Below are positions 33,501 to 44,774 of a stretch of 64,000 nt of DNA, piece by piece; position 1 is the first letter of the stretch; every line of letters begins with the position of its first letter. The notes below the pieces were generated by a model. That model ran no database searches and had not been told where the DNA came from. It saw only the letters and a list, made by a program, of their open reading frames with translations. The position numbers and the translations under genes are program-made. This DNA is from Girardinichthys multiradiatus (taxonomy: Eukaryota > Chordata > Actinopteri > Cyprinodontiformes > Goodeidae): NCBI RefSeq assembly GCF_021462225.1, contig NC_061811.1, forward strand, positions 24,513,663 through 24,577,662. The letters are read 5' to 3'.

Positions 33501-36500
33501 TTTCTCTGATGATTTCGGATAATTTATTGCTACCAGCCCCAAGGGGTTCTCACAAATCTCCACCCCCGCCTCTGGAGTTTCCCTTAATTACACATCTCTC
33601 TGTGTTTTCTCGCAGGGCAATCAGTGTGTCAACACTCTCACATCATTTGTGGCCAGACTCAGATAAAATTGTTCATATCAGTTACAAAGCACTTCCATCA
33701 CTCAGGCAAATCATGCCAAACTATATCATCTATGTTTGCCTCTATCTTGATCATTTTCCATCCTTCCTTCCCATCTCTTATCCTTTTATCATTTTATTAA
33801 TTCTGTTCTGACAAGATCTTTTTATTACTATCCCAGATACAGATCTCATCAACTGAAATCTACCCCCATAAAAATGCTACCTTCAAGTGATAACTTTTCA
33901 CAGTGGTTAGATGGGTACTGTAATCAAATATGAGCCACTTTCTGCAACATTTTGCCCCATTTTGACGTAAATGTTCTTAACACACACCTTAATTGTCTGG
34001 AACACTTGAAATCTTCCATCGATCCAAATGTAGATGACAGAGTCAACAGAGGTGGTCACACCGTCAAAAGCATTTGCAACCACCAGGAAATGGTACGGTC
34101 CAACTTTGAAGAACTCCCAGTCATAGGCCCCCGAAGTGATCAGTGTCTGGTGGACCTCAAAAGACTTTGTTGATCTGTTCCACTTGTAGATCACACTGTT
34201 TATGGTGTGATTACTGTTTCCTTAAAGGAATAACAGTAAGAGAAAAATTTTATTTTAATCAAACAATTTAATCCAAAAAACTGCAAGGCAAAAAGGAGGA
34301 TCCTGAAATACAGTGCCATGATGTAGTATATGCAAAATTTATAAACTAAATTTAATATCAGATAAAGATAACTTGTAGAGCGCGCAACTGATATATAGAG
34401 GCCTCAGTCCTCGACGCAGCCTGTTACGGGTTCGAGTCCCAGCCCGTTGACCTTTGCTGCATGTCTTCCCCCATGCTCTGCCCGTTTCATATCAGCTCAC
34501 TTTCAGATTAATAAGAATGGTAAAGGCCATTAGTGACAAAAAAAAACAATAAAAAATGCTTATTTAATTCATTAAGGGAAAAAAGCTATTCAAACCAACT
34601 GATGTTGCCAGCCTTAGTTGTAGCAACTCCTATCAAGCTTTGTGACAACTGGCACTCAGCCTTTATGGAGGAACTGTGGCCAGTCAATTTAAGGTCATGC
34701 CGTGTTAGCCAGACATTCTCTTTTAGGGTTTTCTGCTAGCAGAAATCATACGGCGAGTTTTTAAGATCCTATTGCAGCAAAGCAAACCCAGCCCAACCAG
34801 CTATCACCACCATGCTTGAACATGATGCTCTTCATCTGAAATGCTTTCTGGGTTTTATGGCACACATAACGAGACACACCCCTTTTCTGCTCACAAAATA
34901 TTTTCAGAAAAGTTTGAGGATGTAAGAAGGGCGTTTTTTTTAGGTCAGTAGAACCTTAACTGAGGCCTGCACAGCTTTAAGATGTTCTGGATTCATTTTT
35001 TTTGACCCACTGGAAAAGTCGCCACTATGCACTTGGGGTAATTTTCGTGAACAGCCACTCCTGGGAAGGTTCACCACTGTTTCATGTTTTGATGGGTTCC
35101 AATGGTGGTTCACTGGATTCTCAAAGCCTTAAAATGGCTTTGTAACCTTTTCTAATCTGTGTTTGAATTTCCTTTGATTATGTGTTGCTTTTTGAGAACT
35201 TTTGGCCTTTTTAATGTCAGATAGATTTTGTTTAAATTATTTATTGATTCTGCAAGTCAGTCAGTAAAAAGATGGTTAATCACAGTTAATCCACAATTTA
35301 ACAAGGGGGTAATTATATTGAAATCTGCTTTTTGCATTTACTCGGGTTATCTATCTGATATTAAAATGTGTTTAATGATCCGAAACATTTAAGAGTAAAA
35401 AAATAGTAAAAACATGAAAAATACTTTTTTTAATGGTGCTGTAATATTTTACCCATTCTGTGATTGGCCACAGCAAGATAAGTCTGTTCGTTAATGTTAA
35501 AAGCCTCCCAGTCTCGAGCGCAGTAGGTCTGCAGAGTCTGGAACCTCACAAATCGTTTTCTTCTTTTGCTCCATTTATAAATTACAGAAAAGTCAGTTTC
35601 AGGGTCTTTGTCTAAAGACTTGTTTGTTCCAGTCCCAGAATTAGATACTACAAGATATGCCTAGGCAAAAACAACAAAACAGAGGTAATGAGGGTTCTAT
35701 TTCAGGTTTTGAACTGAGGAAATTGTTATAAAAAAAAAAAAAGATGTGATTTCCATTGTCTAATACCTTCTTTCCTATTTGAAAATGTTTCCAAGCCAGA
35801 GCTCCATGAGTGCTGATGTTCTGGTAGAGCTGGAAACCCAAGTGGGTCCAAAGATACACAGCTGAACCAGAGGCTCTGTGAGCCATAGCAGCCATGAGAC
35901 CCACGTCTTGTATCTGAAACACCTGAAAATCAGATGAAAATGAGTTCTAAACAAAACAACAAAGCAGTGTTGGGGGAGAAAACAGGTGGAGAAATACCTC
36001 TACATCATGTGTCTCTGAGCTGGTGATAAGGACCTGATGTTCCGAAACATAGTCCAGTCTTTTATGGTCTGTGTTTAGGAAAAAGTCATTTTATCACTTA
36101 TAATAAGGAGAGACACTTGCTTGCTCTTAACAGTTGGATGCTTACCCTCCCACACAGTGATCCACGCCGATCCGTCACAGACGTAGAGGCCCTTTTTGAG
36201 AGGATTAAACCATAGCTGGTGTTGCAGCTGCTCAGAACATGGCCTCTCCAATCCCACCGACATTGTTCCTGCAGTTTCTGAAAGATCACATTTAGAACAG
36301 AGCAATCAGAGGTGATTTCCTAATGCTCTTACTATATTCCTTGAAGCCAAATGTACTAAATACCAGAGGAAGTGGCATGTCTGTCATTTTGCCTTCTGAC
36401 AGGCAGGTCTAAGAGCAGAGGTGGAACTGACAAAGCTGCAAGCTGGGGGTCAGAAGACGGGCAGACCTGATGGGAGGCGTCTGAGTTTGGCACAAGAACA

Positions 36501-39500
36501 AGTTGTCGCATCAGGCCCTGAGTATGTGGTAACAGATGAGATGTATTTATCAACAAGAGCTTGGATGCTATCAGATCCTTGGAAATAAATCACAATTTAA
36601 AACTCAACTTACTGAAAACAAGCCTTTCCATCTCCCCCGACTGCCGATGTGGAATCTGGATCCCTGAATGTTGAGATCTGAAGGGAAAGCCCTGGGGGGA
36701 GCACTGTTTGCAATAAAGGACAATTATCCTAAATAAATAATGGACACAGCCTTCTAACCGTATTCATAACTCTTGATGTTTTTTAACATATTGTCACATT
36801 GCAATGCACATACTTTAATCTGTCCTAATGGTATTTTATGTGATAGATCAACACCAGTAGTGTATTAATGAAAAGTGGGGGGGAAAGGAAATAAGGTTTT
36901 TAAATGTTTTAACAAGTAAAACACTGAAAAGTGGCATTGCATTTGGATTTAGCCTACCTGAGTCAATGCCTCCTTCACAAAACATTTCCTTCACAAACTC
37001 ACTAAGACAAGCCACCTCTAAGCGGCGTCTGGCCATTCATAAATCAAAAGTGGAGTCGCCAATATCCCAGACAGCTGTGAACCTTCAAAAATACAGCTGG
37101 CAGTGCAAAACACATGGAAATGGCTACAAATTTCTTCTTTGCAAACTGGCTTAAGCTCAGTCAGATTGGATGGAGATATCAATTTTCAAATCTTTCTACA
37201 AATGCTCAACTTTGCTTGGTTTGGACTTCCATCCCTGTCCCTTCTGAAGAAAAGCAACACCACAGCATGATGCTCCCAGCATCATGTGTCACCGTGCTGG
37301 GGAGTTATGTGTTATGGGCAGTGTTATTTTTCCACCACACATACTGTTGGGCATGTAGGCCAAAAAATCTAATTTTGGTCTCACCCGACTGGAGCACCTT
37401 ACCACGCATGGTCCACTGTTGTGTCACGCTCATTGCATCATCCTTGTTGGATAATAGATTGAACAGTGCTCCATGAAATGCTTAATGCTTGGTATATCAT
37501 TTATAACCAGTCCACATCAGTAACAGCCCTTTAAACATCTCCACTATTCTTACCAGCTAACCATCTTTCCACGAGCTGGGAATCTCCCCCACAGCTACCA
37601 CGGGCCTCTTGGCTTCTCTGATTAATTCTCTCCTAACCAAGCTTTTCGGTTTAGCTAGAAAAGCTTGGTTTAGCAAGCCCTGGTAGCTTTGAGCTTGTGC
37701 CATACTATACATCTCACATCTGTGAGGCGTTAAAAGCTTGGGATATTGTTTTATAACCTAATCTCCAGAATGTCATCCCTGACCTGTCTGCCATGTTCTT
37801 TGGTCTTCGTGATGCTGTTTGTTCACTAATGTCCTCTGGCAAACCTCTGAGATCTTTACAGAACTGGTGGATTTATACTGGGATTAAATTACTCCCAGAT
37901 GGACTATGTTAACTAAGTGGTTGCACTGGATTTTATTTAGGGTTATCATGTTAAAGGGGGCTAAAAACAAATGTTCACCACACTTTTCCTTTTGTAAAAA
38001 AAAAATTTGAAAATCATGTTTCCATTGTCTTTGACTGCAGAATTATGATCAACTTTGTGTTGGTCAATCAAATCCTTAAGTTTAACGTAAAGTTTGAGAC
38101 ATGTGAAAACATTTTTTAAAAGTCCAATACTTTCACAGGGCTCAGTGAGTCTTTTTTACTTCCTAAATAAGCTGAATTTCCTTTAACTAAAGTAACTTTC
38201 TTACATTTTGGACTGAAAAACGAGTCTTGAACTGTGTTCTTAGAGCTACAGAGATTGCTCCTTGCTATAGGTCAGAGGAAATTTCTTCTCACAACCATCT
38301 GCCACAAGACGCCATGGTATGACTGTAGGGTGCACATACATTTAGAGCAGCGACAGCATTTTTTTGTGGTGAGGCATCCAGTATTTGACAGGTAAACAGG
38401 AAAGGGCGATGATGGGAGACAGACAGAAATAAGGCAAAAGCATGAACAAACAAAGCTGAGCTTACATTTCCAGTGGTGAGCTGCAGTCCACTGTCAGCTT
38501 CATGTGGTGAATGCCGATAACTAAAACCAGTGTGTGCCACTGGTTAGGACTTAGATGGATGTTGTGAAAGCTCTGGTGCTCTGCTGCTTTTCCATTACTT
38601 TTAAAAACAAAGTTCAGGCCATTTTGGGATAATTTCAGTCCGAGGATGATCCCTCCAGGTTTCGCATCACTCTTAGTTTCCTTCTTCTGTAACTGCTGCT
38701 CATCTTCTGAAATAAACCCCAGATTTTTCGTTCCCAGTACTTCTTCCTTCTCTTTCAGTGCACTCCTCTCCACATTTTTTGGTCCCATCAGAGAAAATAT
38801 ATACTCATCTCTCTGCAAGAAAGTGAGTAAATACCCTGAAGACGGCTTTGGTAAATAGTAAAAGAGGACATTCACTTATAATACTATTTTTACAAACTTT
38901 AAATTTGTGTATTTAGTTTTACGTCACAATATTTTAGACCAAAACTGATATTTTGTCGTTTTTCTAAATTACACTACGGAGACACAATCTATTTTTCTTT
39001 CAGTTGTGTTTAACCATTAATTACCTGCACAATTCTACTGTGTAGTGAATGTTTGTATTTTTACATACATTTTCAATAGGACCTTTGCTTTTGTAACAGA
39101 AAATCATTATAATTGTGCCACTGGCTAATGCTTACCTTGGGTGAAATGGGATTTACTTTTACTGTAACAACAAGGGAGAATTCATTGGGAAAAAGGTCAC
39201 AGTTTACCAGGAACTGGGAAGCAGGGAAGCTCATAGATGTATCCGGGCTGAGAAACTGGACCCCCCTCACCCCAGCCAACTCCTTCACACGGACCCCTGG
39301 GACAACTCTGGAGGTGTCCCTCTCAAGAACAAAAGACAGAAGATCCAAAGGAAGCAACTCTGAGGACAACACACAAATAAAACGGCAACAGTGCCTGTAA
39401 ATGTTGTTCTATAAAGGGCTGGGAACTAACATACAAGTTACTAAATAAATCTGAAGAGATTCTGCAGAAATTAAATTCAGAAACAGTTTCAAATCCTCTG

Positions 39501-40212
39501 ATTTCCAAGTTTATGTCTAAAGTAAAACTAGTTAAATGAAAAAAATCAACGCTTACTCCAACTTTTACGCTATTATAACAATTCTTTCCTCCTGGACCAT
39601 TTGAATTTAGCTCCAATCATCTTCCCATTATTTATGTGAACAGGGAAATTCTGCAAATTGTCTATTTTAAAATCCCATCTTTTCCAGAGTCAAATTATGA
39701 ATTTGTGACTTTTATATAAATCTGTCTATAGTGTTTTTGCTTGGTACCTGGACCAACTTAACTCCTCTTTAAAAATCTAGAATACTCAGACTAAACCAAA
39801 CTCCTGAAATCAGTTTGTGATTTTTGATAATTTTTATTTATTTTTTTATAAAATAAAGTATCAAACATTTATTTTTTCTTATGTCTGTGGTTTGTGGTTG
39901 TAATTCGACAAAATTATAAAAGAAAAATGTGAACACTTTTGCAAGACCCCAAAACATTTGGTTGAACACTGAATTGAGATAAGTCGTGATGACTGGTAAC
40001 CTATAAATACATTTAATTACATGGGTTGTTATTAAATATAACACCATTCTTAACTCAAAAGGCAGACTAATAGAGGAGAAATACTGACAGATTGATGAGA
40101 TGTTGTTTGAATGTTTACCCTGTAAACCCTAATATCCTGATATGTATAGAAATATAACTGAATCCTAACCCCATGCAATGCCTGTACTTGTTTGTGGATG
40201 TTATTACACACA

Positions 40213-40251
<39 letters not shown>

Positions 40252-40535
40252 GCACTCCCAGTAAGCAGACGCAGACAGTTGGAATTATCCGAAAGAATTT
40301 TAGCTGCAGGGCTTTCCCAGCTTTTAGATGGGGCCATAAATAATCCAGTGGGTAATCATTAACTGGATCACTTGTGCTGAACTGCAATGAGGTGGACATT
40401 TCATAAAGTTTTGAATCAAAGAGATAACAATAAATAAAATGGTTTCCTACCTGTGCACTGTCTCCATGTGCCTGTCGTTGTCTCTGTGACCCTGGAAGCC
40501 CAGAGAAGGAGCAGTATAAATATCTGCATTGACAT
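27599..40535 (-). CDS. tspear: TSPEAR: secreted laminin-G/TSPN-like domain plus seven EAR repeats
   Basis: Exons in transcript order: 40451-40535, 39136-39359, 38466-38812, 36613-36691, 36364-36517, 36146-36277, 35998-36068, 35767-35922, 35453-35660, 33988-34220, 28590-28768, 28350-28451, 27599-27752 (stop TAG at 27599-27601). They total 2,124 nt, or 707 aa in frame; I recall human TSPEAR as 669 aa. The start at 40533-40535 gives a hydrophobic signal peptide ([14 protein letters not shown]). A second in-frame Met is at 40527-40529. Exons 2-5 encode the laminin-G/TSPN-like domain ([24 protein letters not shown]). Exons 7-13 encode EAR repeats with the DWEFF...FLVVAN signature: [37 protein letters not shown] and DWEFFTS follow the first repeat (VFQIQDVG), making seven. 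EAR repeats are predicted beta-propeller blades. In humans TSPEAR is linked to tooth and hair development and reported in deafness. Exon 3 carries a charged Lys/Glu loop ([14 protein letters not shown]). Confidence 0.93.
27820..28190. mobile_element. Tc1-family terminal-repeat relic
   Basis: The segment matches the terminal region of the same fish Tc1 family seen at 6861 and 41148: gtgcataattgtgaggtgga, then ggttttcaaaattttctaca, then a mirrored half ending near tgtggtttaacaaaatgtgg. It is a short internally deleted copy in the last tspear intron. Confidence 0.6.
28820..29300 (-). mobile_element. Tc1-like relic, end abutted by Rex3
   Basis: Left end cccaaaattattcatacccc (about 28,828) and right end gggtatgaataa (about 29,300) are inverted matches. 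Inside, reverse-strand pieces of a transposase are visible near 29,060-29,230. The Rex3 LINE begins directly at the right end, suggesting it inserted there. Confidence 0.65.
29310..31638 (-). mobile_element. Rex3 (RTE-clade) LINE, 5' truncated
   Basis: Minus-strand non-LTR retrotransposon. The known Rex3 PCR primer sites are both present (ggtgacaaagggcagccctg at about 30,020; accaccaccccagtctgcca at about 30,463). The open frame 31638-30850 encodes the C-terminal part of the APE endonuclease ([16 protein letters not shown]). After one in-frame TGA at 30850-30852 the same frame continues to 29290 with the [57 protein letters not shown]. In the endonuclease, [10 protein letters not shown] lacks the usual GDFN aspartate. 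Near 29,510 the C-terminal region is deleted compared with the copy at 53,370. It is non-autonomous now and lies in the tspear intron between exons 10 and 11. Confidence 0.93.
31640..33980. other. tspear intron, AT-rich, no gene recognised
   Basis: The sequence is mostly AT-rich, with no exon-like segment. A short stretch at 33,460-33,810 is open on the plus strand but shows no domain. I see no transposon boundaries. Confidence 0.4.
34311..35441. mobile_element. Degenerate Tc1-type element with TA duplication, host of a SINE
   Basis: The element begins CAGTGCCATG after TA (34309-34310) and ends ATGGTGCTG before TA (35442-35443). Subterminal inverted pieces are visible: atatcagataaagataac near 34,353 against gttatctatctgatatt near 35,347. 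Inside, reverse-strand transposase-derived text at 34,590-34,920 is heavily mutated. A tRNA-derived SINE interrupts the left side. Confidence 0.7.
34371..34555 (+). mobile_element. tRNA-derived SINE
   Basis: The head tgtagagcgcgcaactgat is a decayed tRNA-like A-box region. A good pol III B box, GGGTTCGAGTCCC, lies at 34428-34440. It is followed by the body ttgctgcatgtcttcccccat and an A-rich tail near 34,537-34,555. This layout matches a common teleost SINE. It is inserted in the DNA element 34311-35441. Confidence 0.8.
36765..38150. mobile_element. Degenerate Tc1-family element
   Basis: The left part (tattttatgtgatagatcaa near 36,832) and right part (ttgaaaatcatgtttccatt, then tccaatactttcacagggct near 38,125) resemble the two ends of the fish Tc1 family seen at 6861. 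Internal reverse-strand transposase text occurs near 37,250-37,460 (cacagcatgatgctcccagc; ggccaaaaaatctaattttg). No frame survives. It fills the tspear intron between exons 3 and 4. Confidence 0.7.
40205..40250. repeat. (CA)n microsatellite
   Basis: About 46 bp of alternating A and C with one interruption (ata at 40219). It lies in the first tspear intron. Such repeats are typically length-polymorphic. Confidence 0.97.
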
Positions 40536-41147
40536 TATGAAAGGTGGTATGCTTCAGTTGCTAGCTAATAAGAATGTCTCCATGTCCAAGGTAATTTTCA
40601 GTCCGTTCCTTTTCCTTTGGACTTTAGCTTGAATGATGATTCATGAAAGAAAAGCTTGCATCATTTATCTTGATCCCAGTAAGAAAGAATCAGTTAAAAA
40701 TTGAAGTCTTTCTGAATAGCTACTTGATCACATGTATTTAAGCAGCATGAAAGGTCCTCATGAGTGCTGAACAAAATCCACCCCTCTGTGAGGGGAATCC
40801 TGCACCTGCAGCTTCTTTTAAACACCGGAGCCATGCAAATCACTACTTGGCCTGTCACTCAACACAGACTGCCTGAAGGGTGAGCTGGCTCAGTGTATTT
40901 GTACAGTTATGGTTACAGCACACTGAAAGACAGATCAGCCTGTTCCTCCAGGCATACACAACTTCTGTGTGCAAACGGATGCAAAATGTCAGTTGAAGTG
41001 CCAATATGTTAAGTCTTTTTATTATAAGAGAACAAAATAGAAATAATACAGTACCTTTGGTGAACTAATGTTGCATTTACTGCAAATGATCTGAGCTTTG
41101 TCTCATTTGGGGTTTCTGCATATTTCATTACCTGGGAAACAAAGATT

Positions 41148-41480
41148 CAGTGCCTTGCAAAAGTATTCACCTTTTTCACATTTTGTCAAGGTACATTTCC
41201 AGTAAAATCCCAGTAAAATTTATTCACGTTTGCAAAACTGCAAACGTGAATAAATTTTACTGGGATTTTGTGTGATAGACCAAAACACAGAGCAGTGCAC
41301 AACTGTGAAGTTCAAAAATTATACGTGTTTTTATTTTTATAACTAAAAACTGGAAAGTATTTGTTTGTATTCAAACTCATTTACTCTCAGACCCCTAAAT
41401 AAGAGGTCAAAGGTCACATATGTAGTCAATTGCACCTTATATATACAGCTGTTCTGTGAAGGCATCAGAAGTCTGAATGC
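41148..41480. mobile_element. Truncated Tc1-family terminal fragment with a perfect hairpin
   Basis: Begins CAGTGCCTTGCAAAAGTATT at 41148, the terminus of the fish Tc1 family, and continues through gggattttgtgtgatagacc to about 41,480, where it is cut off. A perfect inverted repeat lies at 41204-41269 (see findings). It lies between the tspear start and the L2-type LINE. Confidence 0.75.
41204..41269. repeat. Perfect 31-bp inverted repeat with 4-nt loop
   Basis: Arms 41204-41234 and 41239-41269 are exact reverse complements over all 31 bases, separated by aaac. It sits inside a decayed transposon end where no such hairpin would be expected. Confidence 0.97.
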
Positions 41481-41587
41481 TATATTTAATGTTATATTCT
41501 GTTAAGTGAAAATATTTTTAAAGAAGCGATCAGCAAATAAAAAAAACAAAACACAATGGCTTTTTAAATTAACAAATTTACCTTCTA

Positions 41588-44500
41588 GAATTGCGCCGCT
41601 CAAGGTGGCAGCAGGTTGGAGTAGCTCTGTTACTTTTGATTCTGATTAATTCTTTTTTTTGGGAACTATTCCTCTTGTGGTGGATACAGTTGATTTTTTT
41701 TTGGGCGGCTGTCCACTCCGGTGTCGGATGCTGTGCAGCTAGGAGGATTTTTCTTAATACTTTCGATTTTTGGACATTTGTTATGATGCATTGCCATGGC
41801 AACGGGGTTGTTTCTTACAACCGGGAGCAGCTGATTAATATCTCAAAAGCTCAAATAATACTTCAACTACAACCCCAAATCCCTGATGAGTTGAAAAGCA
41901 GACGCCGTGGATGCAGAGCAGGAGATAAGAGAAGAGAGAGAAGGAGGAAGTTCAAACCATCTCATCCGTCGATTATGATGGGCAATGTGAGATCGTTGGG
42001 AAACAAGTTGGATGAACTCCAAGCCCTACAAAGGACCCATCCGGAGTACCGGGCATGCAGTATCATGTGTTTTACTGAGACATGGCTGCAGGATCATATC
42101 CCCGACTCCAGTGTCTCTCTGCCGGGCTTTTTAACCATACGAGCAGACAGAGATTTAAAGAGGAGCGGCAAATGTAAAGGAGGTGGACTGGCAGTACTTG
42201 TGAACAACAGATGGTGTAATCCAGGACATGTAACTGTGAAGTGTCATCTCTGCAGTCCAGATATTGAACTGTTGGCAGTACGTTTTCGTCCATATTATTT
42301 ACCCAGAGAGTTCACCAGTGTTATTTTGGCAACACTTTACGTTCCACCTTCCGCTGTTGCCGACACTGCATGTGATGCCATCAGCTCAGTTGTTGCTAAG
42401 CTACACAAAACCCCAATGCTTTTGTGGCAATTTCTGGTGATTTTAACCATGCTTCACTCTCTGCTACACTTCCAACGTTTCAACAGTTTGTCAGCTGCTC
42501 TACCAGAGAAAACAAAACATTGGATTTGTTTTATGCAAATGTCAAGGACTCATACATCTCTACAGCAAGACCTCTAGGCAAATCAGATCACAATCTTGTT
42601 TTTCTCTGCTCGAAATATAAGCCCCTTGTTCAGAGACAACCTGTAATAAAGAAGACTGTGAGAAAATGGTCACAGGAAGCTGAAGAAGCTCTGCAAGGTT
42701 GCTTTGAGGCTACAGACTGGGACGCACTGTGCCAGCCACATGGAGAGGACATCAATGCCATGAATGAGTGTGTAACCGACTATATAAACTTCTGCGTGGA
42801 TAACATCATCCCCACCAGAACCGTGAGATGCTTCCCCAATAACAAACCTTGGATCACCAGTGACCTGAAGGACCTGCTTAACAAGAAAAAAAGAGCATTC
42901 AGAGAGGGAGACAGAGAATTATTGAGGAGTTTACAGAAGCAACTTAAAGTCAAGATAAGAGACAGCAAGGAGGTGTACAAGAAGAAGCTGGAGAGCAAGC
43001 TCCAGCAAAACAATATCAGAGATGTGTGGACAGGGATGAAGAAGATCACAGGCTTCAAGCAGAAGGATGATCAGACTGATGGAGGTCTGGACAGAGCCAA
43101 TGAACTGAACACATTCTTCAATAGGTTCAGTTCAGAAACAAGCTTCGCATCCTCCTCTCCTGCTCACAGCCAAACAGACATCCCACCCTCCTTTGACCCA
43201 CAGCTGTCCAGTAACACCTCACATTTTTTATCTTCCACCTCAGCCCTAGACCCTTCTGCTTCTACATGTTCACCTTCAACCATATCAGAAGATGCTGATG
43301 CTTCCTTTGCTTCCTCCTTCCACCTGTGTGTCTCAAGAAGTCAGGTTGAAGAGACAACTGGAGAGACTGAATTGGAATAAGGCTGCAGGTCCAGATCATG
43401 TCAGCCCTAGAGTCCTGAAGGCCTGTGCAGAGCAGCTTTGTGGGATTCTCCAGCCTAGCCTGGCCCAGAAGAAGGTTCCGGTGTTGTGGAAGACCTCCTG
43501 TCTTGTTCCAGTACCAAAGAAAACTCACCCATCAGTCCTCAATGACTATAGACCTGTTGCCCTGACATCTCACATCATGAAGGTCCTAGAGAGACTCCTG
43601 TTGGCCCACCTGAGTAAGCAAACAGTAAACCATCAGGACCCCCTTCAGTTTGCTTATTGCTGTGGAGTTGGAGTTGAAGATGCTATCATACACCTGCTTC
43701 AACAAACCCACTGTCATCTGGACAAAGCCAGTAGCACTGTGAGGATCATGTTCTTTGATTTCTCTAGTGCATTTAATGCAATCCAACCTGATTTGCTGTC
43801 AGAAACTTCAGAAGACTCAGGTGGAGGCCTCAACAATCTCCTGGATCAAAGACTACCTGACAAACAGACCACAGTTTGTGAGACTGAAGGGTTGTGAGTC
43901 TAACCAGGTAGTCAGCAGCACAGGAGCACCACAGGGGACTGTACTCTCACCATTCCTTTTCACTCTGTACACCTCAGACTTCCAGTACAAGACAGACTCC
44001 TGTCATCTGCAGAAATACTGGGATGATTCTGCAGTCGTGGGGTGGATCAGAGATGGACAAGAAGATGAGTACAGGAAGGTGGTGGACCGCTTTGTGGCAT
44101 GGTGTGGAAACAATCATCTCATCTTGAATGTGAAAAAAACAAAGGAGTTAATTGTAGATTTTAAGAGAAACAGGAATAAGTCAAACACTATTTCTATCAT
44201 GGGAGAAGAAGTGGAGGTGGTGGAGGAGTATAAATACCTCGGTGTTCACCTGGACAACAGACTAGAGTGGAGATGCAACTGTGAAGCCATCTACAAGAAG
44301 GGACAGAGCAGACTGTACTTCTTGAGGAAGCTTAGGTCCTTTGGTGTTTGCAGCAAGATGCTGCATATCTTCTATAAGTCTGTTGTGGAAAGTGTGATCT
44401 CTTCTACCATCATCTGCTGGGGAAGCAGCATCAGAGCCAGGGACTTAAAAAAACTCAACAAGCTGATAAAGAAGGCTGGTTCTGTTCCGGGGACTCCTCT

Positions 44501-44774
44501 TGAACCTCTGGAGATCGTTGTGGAAAGACGGATTCTTCATAAAATGAAGAACATTATGGAGAACCCTGAGCATCCTCTTCATGAGACTGTCCTACAACAA
44601 CAGAGTGTCTTCGGTCAGACGATTCCTCAGATCTGCTGTAAGACGGAGCGCTACAGGAGATCCTTCCTGCCCACAGCCATCAGCATCTACAACGACTCTT
44701 TGAGGAAACCTTCATAATATGAGCTACAACAACATCGAATTTCCCTTTGGGATTAATAAAGTATTTTTGAATTG
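41588..44774 (+). mobile_element. Near full-length L2-type LINE, inactivated by frameshifts
   Basis: Plus-strand non-LTR element of about 3.2 kb. The open parts lie in successive frames: 41591-42577, about 42424-43380, about 43292-43897 and 43755-44717, so at least three indels break the polyprotein. The endonuclease domain shows GNVRSLGNKLDEL, CFTETWL, SGDFNH and SDHNLV. The RT domain shows KKTHPSVLNDYRPVAL, FFDFSSAFNAIQP, GAPQGTVLSPFLF, KYWDDSAVVG (the DD pair kept, Trp where Ala or Ser is usual) and KYLGVHLD. The 3' end, ggattaataaagtatttttg followed by aattgaatt, is typical of fish L2-group LINEs. The assignment to L2 rather than a close relative rests on motif memory. Confidence 0.85.

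Noticed and set aside
34380..34450. tRNA gene suggested by GGGTTCGAGTCCC
   Set aside because: No acceptor-stem pairing and a poor A box; the downstream body and A-rich tail identify a tRNA-derived SINE.
36848..37476. Several open frames of 60-120 codons
   Set aside because: They fall in a decayed Tc1-family element in a tspear intron.
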